From positions 1 to 56,242 of the forward strand of contig CALSNM010000021.1 in the NCBI GenBank assembly GCA_943787725.1: a stretch of 56,242 nt of DNA. Direction: 5' to 3'. Shown here one piece after another: positions 48,183 to 55,104 of the stretch. The notes beneath the pieces are model-generated. The model ran no database searches. It was not told where the DNA came from and saw only the letters and a list, made by a program, of their open reading frames with translations. Source of the stretch: an uncultured Flavobacteriales bacterium. Its GTDB lineage: Bacteria; Bacteroidota; Bacteroidia; Flavobacteriales_D; Parvicellaceae. Position 1 is the stretch's first letter. Every line of letters begins with the position of its first letter. Both the position numbers and the translations under genes were made by a program.

Positions 48183-49478
48183 ATGAAAGATTCTATTGCG
48201 ATATTTTGGTTTAGAAGAGACCTTCGACTTGAAGATAATACTGCGCTAAATGCAGCTCTTTTGCACCATAACAAAGTGCTGCCAATTTTCATTTTTGACA
48301 CCAATATTCTGGAAGAATTGGAAGAAAATGATCCAAGAGTTTCGTTTATCCATAGTACCTTGGAATCCATGGACAAGGAGTTAAATAAGGTTGGATCTGG
48401 AATCAGTTGTTTCAAAGGAAAAGCTGAGACTGTGTTCAAACATCTAATTGAAAAATACAACGTCACGGATGTATTTTTTAATAAAGATTATGAACCTTAT
48501 GCATTAAGTAGAGATAAATCTATCCAAAACATGCTTCATGCTAAGAGCATTTCACTGCATACCTTCAAAGATCAGGTTATTTTTGAAGAACTAGAGATTA
48601 CCAAAGATGATAAGTCTCCTTATACTGTTTTTACTCCCTATAAAAAGAAATGGCTTCATAATTTTAATCCATCCATCTGTTTTTCCAGTTCAGTATTTAA
48701 CCCCAAGCACTTTTACAAGTGCAACACTCGTTTCCCGAGCCTAAGTTCTATTGGTTTTAAACCGTCGATCATTAAGATACCACCTTTCAACTTGACCGTG
48801 GTTGAAGATTATAAAAAGTTACGGGACTTTCCATCAATCAAAGGAACTAGTCAACTAAGCACGCACCTTCGATTTGGCACGGTTAGTATAAGAAATATAA
48901 TACAGAATTTGAATTTGGAATCCGTTTTTCTAAGTGAACTTATCTGGCGAGAATTCTTCATGCAAATACTCTATAATTTCCCGCGGGTTGTGTCTTCTAA
49001 TTTCAAGACAAAATATAACCAAATTCAATGGAGGAATGACCCAACTGAATTTAATGCATGGTGTGAAGGTAAAACAGGATATCCGATTGTAGATGCTGGC
49101 ATGCGAGAATTAAATGAAACAGGACTAATGCATAATAGAGTTCGAATGATTACGGCTGGTTTTCTTTGTAAGCACTTGTTAATCGACTGGAGGTGGGGAG
49201 AAGCTTATTTCGCTTCAAAATTACTTGATTATGATCTTGCTGCTAATAATGGAAATTGGCAGTGGGCCGCAGGGACGGGGTGTGATTCTGCTCCCTATTT
49301 TAGAATTTTCAATCCAACTGCTCAACAGGTTAAATTTGATAAAAATGCTTTATATACAACCAAATGGAATCCCGATTGGGAGCTATCTTCAACTATTCCA
49401 ATTGTAGAACATACCCATGCGCGAAAAAGAGCTTTAGAGACATATAAATCAGGCCTTCTTAAGAGCACAGAAAAGTAA
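48183..49478 (+). CDS. phr: Deoxyribodipyrimidine photolyase (class I type)
   Basis: Light-driven repair of cyclobutane pyrimidine dimers. It has 431 residues with an N-terminal photolyase alpha/beta domain (IFWFRRDLRLEDNTAL) and a C-terminal FAD domain. FAD-binding signatures include GTSQLSTHLRFGTVS, SELIWREFFMQILYNFP, and NNGNWQWAAGTGCDSAPYFR with FNPTAQQVKFD. A cryptochrome-type role is less likely but cannot be excluded by eye. It is the fifth gene of the operon, with the operator at 46.4 kb presumably controlling it. Confidence 0.93.
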   Translation: MKDSIAIFWFRRDLRLEDNTALNAALLHHNKVLPIFIFDTNILEELEENDPRVSFIHSTLESMDKELNKVGSGISCFKGKAETVFKHLIEKYNVTDVFFNKDYEPYALSRDKSIQNMLHAKSISLHTFKDQVIFEELEITKDDKSPYTVFTPYKKKWLHNFNPSICFSSSVFNPKHFYKCNTRFPSLSSIGFKPSIIKIPPFNLTVVEDYKKLRDFPSIKGTSQLSTHLRFGTVSIRNIIQNLNLESVFLSELIWREFFMQILYNFPRVVSSNFKTKYNQIQWRNDPTEFNAWCEGKTGYPIVDAGMRELNETGLMHNRVRMITAGFLCKHLLIDWRWGEAYFASKLLDYDLAANNGNWQWAAGTGCDSAPYFRIFNPTAQQVKFDKNALYTTKWNPDWELSSTIPIVEHTHARKRALETYKSGLLKSTEK

Positions 49479-49510
49479 CTAATGAGTTCCAGTTTAATAC
49501 ACATGGCTTT

Positions 49511-50932
49511 ATGAAAATTCTTTTAACAGGTGCTACAGGATATATTGGGAAGCGAATTCTTCCGATACTGGTAAACAAAGGCTATGATGTTATTTGTTGT
49601 GTTAGAGATAAATCAAGATTCAATCCTCCGCAGTCTTTGAAGGAAAAAATTTCAGTTATAGAAATTGATCTGCTAAAGACTTCGTCTCTTTCCAGAATTC
49701 CAAAGGATATTGATGTAGCTTATTATTTGGTTCACTCCATGTCAACAGCAGACAATTATAAGTTATTGGAACAGGAATCTGCCATCAATTTTCGTGATAG
49801 GCTTTCTAGTACTGACGTTCAACAAGTTATATATTTAAGTGGAATTGTAAACGAATCTAATCTATCTGTTCACCTGTCATCTCGAAAAACGGTAGAAAGA
49901 GAGCTTGAAAAAGGAAACTATAACTTAACCTGTCTCAGGGCGGGTATAATTGTTGGTTCCGGAAGCGCTTCATTTGAAATCATGCGGGATTTAGTAGAAA
50001 AACTCCCTGTTATGATCACTCCTAAGTGGCTTTTAACAAAATGTTCTCCCATCGGCGTCTCTGACGTGCAAAATTTTTTAACGAAATGTATCCTTAATGA
50101 ACAGACGTTTAATAAAAACTTTGACATCGGATGTGATGATGTATTGTCCTATAGAGAGATGTTACTTGATTTTGCTGAGGTCAGGAAATTAAAAAGGAAA
50201 ATTTGGACAGTACCTTTGATGACTCCAAAACTATCCTCCTATTGGCTCTATTTCGTAACCTCTACGTCTTATAAACTTGCCAGATCTTTGGTAGAAAGTA
50301 TGAAGATTGAAGTTGTTTGTAGGGATCATGAAATTAATGATATATTGGGAATTCAGCCTATATCATATAAAGAGGCTTTAGTAAAGGCGTTTGATAGTAT
50401 TGAGAACAACGACATTGCCTCTAGCTGGAAGGATTCCTATTCTAGTAGTGAGATAAACATGAGTATTTCAGAGTTTATAGCTGTTCCTGAATTTGGATGC
50501 TTCAAAGATGCTCGAGTTACTGAAGTTGAGAATCGCGAGTTGTCCATTGATAAAATTTGGAGTATTGGGGGTGAAAATGGATGGTACCATGGAAATTGGC
50601 TTTGGCGATTACGCGGATTTTTAGATAAATTATTTGGAGGAGTCGGTCTTAGAAGAGGCCGGACCAATAAAAAAACAATTTCGGTTGGTGATGCATTAGA
50701 TTTTTGGAGGGTGCTATACGCTAATAAGGAAGAGGGTAGGTTATTGCTTTTTGCGGAAATGAAACTGCCGGGAGAAGCTTGGTTAGAATTTAAAATCATT
50801 GATGGAAAGCTTTTTCAAACGGCGACTTTCAGACCCTTGGGGTTATTGGGCAGACTTTATTGGTTAGTTGTTCTCCCGTTTCATGGTATAATATTTAAAG
50901 GAATGATCAAAAAAATAAGCCAGGTTTGCTAG
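49511..50932 (+). CDS. SDR-family NAD(P)-binding protein with DUF2867 domain
   Basis: A 473-residue two-domain protein. The N-terminal atypical SDR (about 1-290) opens with LLTGATGYIGKRIL and contains AYYLVHSMS. The C-terminal DUF2867 domain (about 320-470) has GGENGWYHGNWLWRLRGFLD and AEMKLPGEAWLEFKI, followed by a hydrophobic end. The reaction is unknown. Flavobacterial light-responsive clusters often carry it beside photolyases. It is 32 bp after the photolyase and probably the last gene in this operon. No terminator is evident. Confidence 0.87.
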   Translation: MKILLTGATGYIGKRILPILVNKGYDVICCVRDKSRFNPPQSLKEKISVIEIDLLKTSSLSRIPKDIDVAYYLVHSMSTADNYKLLEQESAINFRDRLSSTDVQQVIYLSGIVNESNLSVHLSSRKTVERELEKGNYNLTCLRAGIIVGSGSASFEIMRDLVEKLPVMITPKWLLTKCSPIGVSDVQNFLTKCILNEQTFNKNFDIGCDDVLSYREMLLDFAEVRKLKRKIWTVPLMTPKLSSYWLYFVTSTSYKLARSLVESMKIEVVCRDHEINDILGIQPISYKEALVKAFDSIENNDIASSWKDSYSSSEINMSISEFIAVPEFGCFKDARVTEVENRELSIDKIWSIGGENGWYHGNWLWRLRGFLDKLFGGVGLRRGRTNKKTISVGDALDFWRVLYANKEEGRLLLFAEMKLPGEAWLEFKIIDGKLFQTATFRPLGLLGRLYWLVVLPFHGIIFKGMIKKISQVC

Positions 50933-51146
50933 GTAATTAGAAGAAATTCATCAATCCCTATAGAGTAAATTAATTCTATTGCAGTAGTCTGAATAATTAT
51001 AGAATTGTTTATTCCATTTTTTTGACTGAAATCTTTACTTTCTAAGAGTATCGAGGCTGTTTTCAATTAATAATATTTTTTGCAAAACCCATAAATGCCT
51101 TTTTATCAATGCCTTATCCCTTCCTAGCGTGTTTATTTTTAACTTT
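50933..51146. other. Intergenic region, no feature recognised
   Basis: About 214 bp of AT-rich sequence after the SDR-DUF2867 gene. I see no terminator with a stem plus T tract and no RNA gene. It runs directly into the operator and promoter of the next operon. Confidence 0.35.
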
Positions 51147-51198
51147 TGTTTAACATTGTTTGGATTTTGTTAAACAGATTGTGTATATTTGTTTAACA
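51147..51198 (+). promoter_or_regulatory. Light-operon operator 2 with promoter
   Basis: GTTTAAC (51148-51154), 14-base spacer, GTTAAAC (51169-51175); the repeat is 9 bp per arm if flanking bases are counted (TGTTTAACA/TGTTAAACA, minus spacer overlap). A third half-site GTTTAAC lies at 51191-51197. The promoter is strong: TTTG (51159-51162), 21-bp spacing, TATATTTG (51184-51191), an exact TAnnTTTG. The operator sits between the two promoter elements, ideal for repression. About 130 bp of leader follow before the first start codon, without a visible structure. Confidence 0.78.
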
Positions 51199-51324
51199 GT
51201 TTACCAAAATAGATAAACAAAAAATTAAATTATACACCTTTTTCCTTGATTTTATACCAAAGATAAAAGTGGGTTAAATTGAGTAAAAACGTAAAAAAGT
51301 ATAACCAAAAAACAATCAATCACT

Positions 51325-51492
51325 ATGAAATTTTTAGAGAAATACTATCCAGTTGTATTAGCGTTTATTAGTTTTCTAATTTCCGTCTACCTCTGGTTTT
51401 TTATTGATAAAGAAGCTGGTATGTTCGTAGGAATATGGGTGCCTTCCATATTATCACTAGCTATATTCATAAGGCTTGTTCAAAACGATTAA
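51325..51492 (+). CDS. Small membrane protein
   Basis: A 55-residue protein made of two hydrophobic helices (PVVLAFISFLISVYLWFFID and FVGIWVPSILSLAIFIRL) joined by a KEAGM turn. No family name is recognised. It is the first gene after operator 2 and is followed 2 bp later by a second tiny membrane protein, so the two are probably translated together. A light-linked or membrane-partner role is inferred from location only. Confidence 0.65.
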   Translation: MKFLEKYYPVVLAFISFLISVYLWFFIDKEAGMFVGIWVPSILSLAIFIRLVQND

Positions 51493-51494
51493 TT

Positions 51495-51665
51495 ATGGAA
51501 AAGACAGAAATTACAATATTTATAATAGGGTTCTTCATTTTTGCCTCTTACTTGTTCTTCCTCTTGAGAATGATTTCTAGGCAGCATAATATTCAAAAAA
51601 AGGAAGACGCTTCAGTTCTCAACACCGAAAATAAGTTTAATGGTGAAAGTCAATCTCATAGCTAG
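51495..51665 (+). CDS. Small single-helix membrane protein
   Basis: A 56-residue protein with one N-terminal membrane helix (ITIFIIGFFIFASYLFFLL) then a basic, polar tail (RMISRQHNIQKKED). No family is recognised. The start at 51495 lies 2 bp after the preceding small gene; an in-frame start at 51435 would overlap that gene for 60 bp and is less likely. The pair may form a membrane complex. Confidence 0.6.
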   Translation: MEKTEITIFIIGFFIFASYLFFLLRMISRQHNIQKKEDASVLNTENKFNGESQSHS

Positions 51666-51809
51666 TACATAGTTAGAATAAACCATTATTGTTCAGGTGT
51701 CCGTCCATGGTTTTATCCCATGCTAAAAGGCGCAGTAGAATGATTCAGCAAAATTAAATTTGAGCATGCAGAGAATGGATGTGATGCATCTAAAATTTAC
51801 ACTAAAATA

Positions 51810-52502
51810 ATGAAAAACTATATAGTAATTGGAGGTTCTACAGGAATAGGGATGGAGCTAGTTAAGCTCCTTGAAGAGAAAGGCTTAAAAGTTATCGCGA
51901 CTTACAACACCAACTTTGTTCCAGACAGGAAAAACGTAAAATATTTGAAATATGATGTGTTAAACGACGACTTGGAAATTGCAAATTTTCCGGAAGAGAT
52001 TCATGGTTTGGCCTACTGCCCGGGCAGTATAAATTTAAAGCCGTTTCATCGCTTCAGTGAAGAAGATTTTATTGAAGATTTTAAATTTCAAGTAGTGGGA
52101 GCTACTAAAGTTATTAAACAATTGCTACCCAAGTTAAAGAAAAGTGAACATTCGTCGATTCTACTTTTTTCTACAATTGCGGTTCAATCGGGTTTTAGTT
52201 TTCACTCTCAGGTTGCTATATCCAAGGGAGCTATAGAGGGATTAGCGAGATCTTTAGCAGCGGAATTAGCACCAAAAATAAGGGTGAATGCGATTGCACC
52301 TTCTCTAACAGACACTCCACTAGCAATCAAGTTACTGAATACTCCTGAAAAAGTTCAATTCCAATCCGAGAAAAATCCCTTGAAGAAAATTGGAGCTGCA
52401 CAAGACATAGCGGAAGCCGCGGCGTTCTTGCTAACGCAACAATCTTCGTGGGTAACAGGACAAATTATTCATGTAGATGGTGGGCATTCAACATTAAAAT
52501 AA
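51810..52502 (+). CDS. SDR-family protein lacking the catalytic Tyr
   Basis: A 230-residue classical SDR fold. The cofactor motif is GGSTGIG near the N-terminus, and the Ser of LLFSTIA is kept. The active-site YxxxK appears as VAISK, with Val in place of the catalytic Tyr. The C-terminal VTGQIIHVDGGH and NAIAPSLTDTPLA are standard for the family. Loss of Tyr suggests altered or lost oxidoreductase chemistry, although other SDRs in such clusters show similar changes. It lies 145 bp after the small membrane genes and 26 bp before the flavin reductase gene. Confidence 0.88.
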   Translation: MKNYIVIGGSTGIGMELVKLLEEKGLKVIATYNTNFVPDRKNVKYLKYDVLNDDLEIANFPEEIHGLAYCPGSINLKPFHRFSEEDFIEDFKFQVVGATKVIKQLLPKLKKSEHSSILLFSTIAVQSGFSFHSQVAISKGAIEGLARSLAAELAPKIRVNAIAPSLTDTPLAIKLLNTPEKVQFQSEKNPLKKIGAAQDIAEAAAFLLTQQSSWVTGQIIHVDGGHSTLK

Positions 52503-52528
52503 CAAACAACTTAATCCTAATCGTTTTT

Positions 52529-53560
52529 ATGATTTTCAAAAAAGAACAGATTGATTCTTGGGAAAAAGCATACAGGTTGAAGTTCGTCAACTCATTGTCG
52601 GGCTACAAAAGTGTACATCTAATTGGAACAAAAAATGATAATGGTAGTACAAACTTAGCGGTTTTTAATTCCATTGTGCATATAAGCTCAAGCCCTGCTC
52701 GTATTGCATTTGTTATGAGGTCTTTATCAGTTCCGCGGCACACTTACAACAATATTATGAAAACGGGTTTCTATACAATAAATCACGTCCATAAATCATT
52801 TTTTAAGCAAGCTCATTATACATCTGCGAAAGTTGAAACTGATCAATCAGAATTTGATGTTTGCAACCTTACTGAAGAATATATGAATCAGTTCTCTGCT
52901 CCCTTCGTTGCTGAAAGCACAATGAAAATGGGAATGAAATTAGTTGAGGATATTGAAATTAAAGAGGGTCAATGCAGATTAATTGTTGGTGAGGTCCAAT
53001 TTGTTGAGGCAAAGGAAGAGTACTTGGATGAAGATGGTCAATTGGACTTGGAGAAAGCAAATGATGTTTGCATAACGGGATTAAATCAATATTCCTCTGT
53101 GAAAAAGCTTGAAAATATCCCTTATGCTCGGGCAGGAAAATTGCCTAACTTTTATCACAAAGAGCGACCAGATAATGTTGTGTTTGATAAAGAAAGCCAG
53201 TCATACAATGCTAATTTGTTGCCTTATGGAACTTCTGTTGGAGCTCCAAACATCAAGGCAGACAACCTTTCAAGGTGGAAAATCCAAGGGGTTGCTAGTT
53301 TTAACCACGTTTTAAAAAGTAAAGTAGATAGCATTAAAGAAACTTATCAATCACTCTTAGAATCCTATAGAGTTAATGAATTGCTTTACAATTCAAAATT
53401 TGAGTTTGAACCTATAGTTGGAGAAATTTATCACTTATATCAAAAAGACAATAGAAATGAAAATTTCTTGTCATTGATTCCTCCTAATTCATGGAAAAGA
53501 AAACACTTAGGGTCATTTAAGCTTGATGCTGACAAGGTTTGGAACGAATTAAAAAAGTAG
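52529..53560 (+). CDS. Flavin reductase-like domain fused to DUF2452
   Basis: A 343-residue two-domain protein. The N-terminal flavin reductase-like FMN-binding barrel (about 1-205) has IVHISSSPARIAFVMRS and GFYTINHV. The C-terminal DUF2452 domain (about 220-343) contains LLPYGTSVGAP, YNSKFEFEPIVGEIYHLY and FLSLIPPNSWKRKHLGSF. The domains are in one frame, joined by a short HKERPDNVVFD linker that resembles the start of stand-alone DUF2452 proteins. The ATG at 52529 is preferred over an ORF opening at 52448 that overlaps the SDR. It ends 1 bp before the next gene. Confidence 0.88.
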   Translation: MIFKKEQIDSWEKAYRLKFVNSLSGYKSVHLIGTKNDNGSTNLAVFNSIVHISSSPARIAFVMRSLSVPRHTYNNIMKTGFYTINHVHKSFFKQAHYTSAKVETDQSEFDVCNLTEEYMNQFSAPFVAESTMKMGMKLVEDIEIKEGQCRLIVGEVQFVEAKEEYLDEDGQLDLEKANDVCITGLNQYSSVKKLENIPYARAGKLPNFYHKERPDNVVFDKESQSYNANLLPYGTSVGAPNIKADNLSRWKIQGVASFNHVLKSKVDSIKETYQSLLESYRVNELLYNSKFEFEPIVGEIYHLYQKDNRNENFLSLIPPNSWKRKHLGSFKLDADKVWNELKK

Positions 53561-53561
53561 T

Positions 53562-53930
53562 ATGATAGCTCCAAAAAAGCAAATCCGACCAACAATTCAC
53601 AGCATTGTTATGTCTGATAATATTAGTGATATGGAGCGGTTTCAAAACGAAGTGCTTCGTCCTATTATTAAGCTTCAGCATGAGTTGATTATTTGCTGTT
53701 TTCAGCACTACCTTAAAAAGCGCAAAATATTCTTGGAAGAATTGGATTTTGCCAAGAAAACAAATCTAATCCACAAGTTATTGAAGACGGACACACAGTT
53801 AAAAAAAGAGCTTAGAGGTTTTATAATAGGATTATTCACAATCGAGGAATATCAAGAGTATATAAAAATGTATTCGGAATTAAATAAGCGTGTAAATAAC
53901 ATGATTTTGCAAAAACTTTATTACCTGTAG
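53562..53930 (+). CDS. Conserved hypothetical protein of light operon
   Basis: A 122-residue, mostly helical soluble protein (RPTIHSIVMSDNISDMERFQ then NEVLRPIIKLQHELIICC). It starts 1 bp after the flavin reductase-DUF2452 gene, so translation is coupled. Similar short proteins occur next to photolyase and flavin reductase genes in flavobacteria, but I know no function. It is the last gene of operon 2. Confidence 0.7.
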   Translation: MIAPKKQIRPTIHSIVMSDNISDMERFQNEVLRPIIKLQHELIICCFQHYLKKRKIFLEELDFAKKTNLIHKLLKTDTQLKKELRGFIIGLFTIEEYQEYIKMYSELNKRVNNMILQKLYYL

Positions 53931-54116
53931 TATCTCTTACCTTTTATAAGCAATGAGAATCTTTATTTAGATTCAATTAATTGTTTGCTTTTTAGAATCA
54001 ATATGTTATTCTTTTTGAGGCAAAACTCCGCTTTGTTTACAACCGAATATTTTAGCATTTATATGCCTACTAAATAATAATGTGAGCCAAGAAAGTTAAA
54101 TTTAGTTCGTTATGCC

Positions 54117-54160
54117 TTGCATTTTACCTTTTGTTAAGTATTTTTACTTTTCCGTTAAAC
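54117..54160 (+). promoter_or_regulatory. Promoter and degenerate operator of the carH-like gene
   Basis: TTG (54117-54119), 19-bp spacer and TATTTTTA (54139-54146, one mismatch to TAnnTTTG) make a standard promoter. The operator is imperfect: GTTAAGT (54133-54139), 14-base spacer, then a perfect GTTAAAC (54154-54160). The N14 geometry matches the other two operators, so weak autoregulation is a reasonable inference. The leader before the ATG would be about 17 bases. Confidence 0.55.
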
Positions 54161-54168
54161 ACAAATAG

Positions 54169-55050
54169 ATGTCACAATATTCAATTAAGGACTTAGAAAA
54201 ATTATCAGGCATCAAAGCCCATACTATCAGAATATGGGAAAAGAGGTATTCTTTGTTAACACCACTAAGAACAGACACTAATATCAGGTATTACGGGGAT
54301 GATGAGTTGAAAAAACTAATAAATGTGACATCGCTAATTAGTCTTGGATTTAAAATATCCAAAATTTCTGAAATGTCTAACGATGAAATAAATCAACAGC
54401 TGGCAGAATTAATTAGTGACATTAAATTCCCCGATTCAGTTTCAGAAGTCATAACTAATCAGCTTATCGCATCTGCAATAAATTATGATGAGTATGCATT
54501 TGAAAAAGCATTTTCATCAGCTATACTGAGACATGGTCTTGTTGATACCTACATTAACATCGTATATCCACTCCTAGAAAAGGTTGGTATGCTTTGGTTA
54601 AAATCGGATTTAATGCCCGCTCAAGAACATTTTCTTAGCAACCTGATTAAACAAAAAATTCAAAGCGCTATTGACAATGTGCCTCCAGCAACCAAATCTG
54701 AACAACCTTGGGTGTTGTTTTTGCCCTTTGAAGAGGTCCACGATATTGGGCTTCTATTATCTTCATTCATTATTAGAGAACAAGGAAAGCCAGTTATCTA
54801 TTTGGGCGCACGAGTTCCGGGAGACAGTCTTTTGTCGGTCCTTGAGTTATATCCTAAAGCCAATCTATTATTCTTTCTCGTGAAAGAATTTGAGCCGAAG
54901 ATCATTAATGACTTGGTTAAAAACATAAACACGAACTATCCAGAATCAAACGTGTTTATCAGTGCAAATTCATTGGGAATCCAGAAAATTGAAGGAGGTA
55001 TTGATTTTGAAACAATCAACTCTGTTCAGTGTTTGATAAAAAAAGTTTAA
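54169..55050 (+). CDS. CarH-type MerR/B12 light-responsive transcriptional regulator
   Basis: A 293-residue predicted adenosylcobalamin photoreceptor and repressor. The N-terminal MerR-type winged helix (about 3-70) has YSIKDLEKLSGIKAHTIRIW and the wing sequence IRYYGDDEL. The B12-binding helix bundle carries the CarH/CarA hallmark Wx9EH (Trp143, Glu153, His154). The cobalamin domain has the His-on motif E-x-x-H-x-x-G at His191 (FEEVHDIGLLL) and the acceptor GARVPGDSLL. With all ligand residues kept, B12-dependent light sensing, as known for Thermus CarH, is likely. It sits between operon 2 and crtI and is the candidate binder of the GTTTAAC-N14-GTTAAAC sites. Confidence 0.88.
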   Translation: MSQYSIKDLEKLSGIKAHTIRIWEKRYSLLTPLRTDTNIRYYGDDELKKLINVTSLISLGFKISKISEMSNDEINQQLAELISDIKFPDSVSEVITNQLIASAINYDEYAFEKAFSSAILRHGLVDTYINIVYPLLEKVGMLWLKSDLMPAQEHFLSNLIKQKIQSAIDNVPPATKSEQPWVLFLPFEEVHDIGLLLSSFIIREQGKPVIYLGARVPGDSLLSVLELYPKANLLFFLVKEFEPKIINDLVKNINTNYPESNVFISANSLGIQKIEGGIDFETINSVQCLIKKV

Positions 55051-55104
55051 CGTAATACATTGTCGTATTGTTTTTTGTTTAACTTTACATCCAGTATGTT
55101 AAAC
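55045..55104 (+). promoter_or_regulatory. Light-operon operator 3 and promoter, overlapping the crtI start
   Basis: Inverted repeat TTGTTTAAC/GTTAAACAA with a 14-base spacer: core GTTTAAC at 55077-55083 and GTTAAAC at 55098-55104. The second arm includes the G of the crtI start codon. A further half-site GTTTAAC lies at 55045-55051, overlapping the carH-like stop. A TAACTTTA -7 element (one mismatch) lies at 55080-55087, inside the operator, with TTG at 55060-55062. The transcription start would fall at about 55093-55095, giving a leaderless or nearly leaderless crtI message. Binding here would block both promoter and start. Confidence 0.75.
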
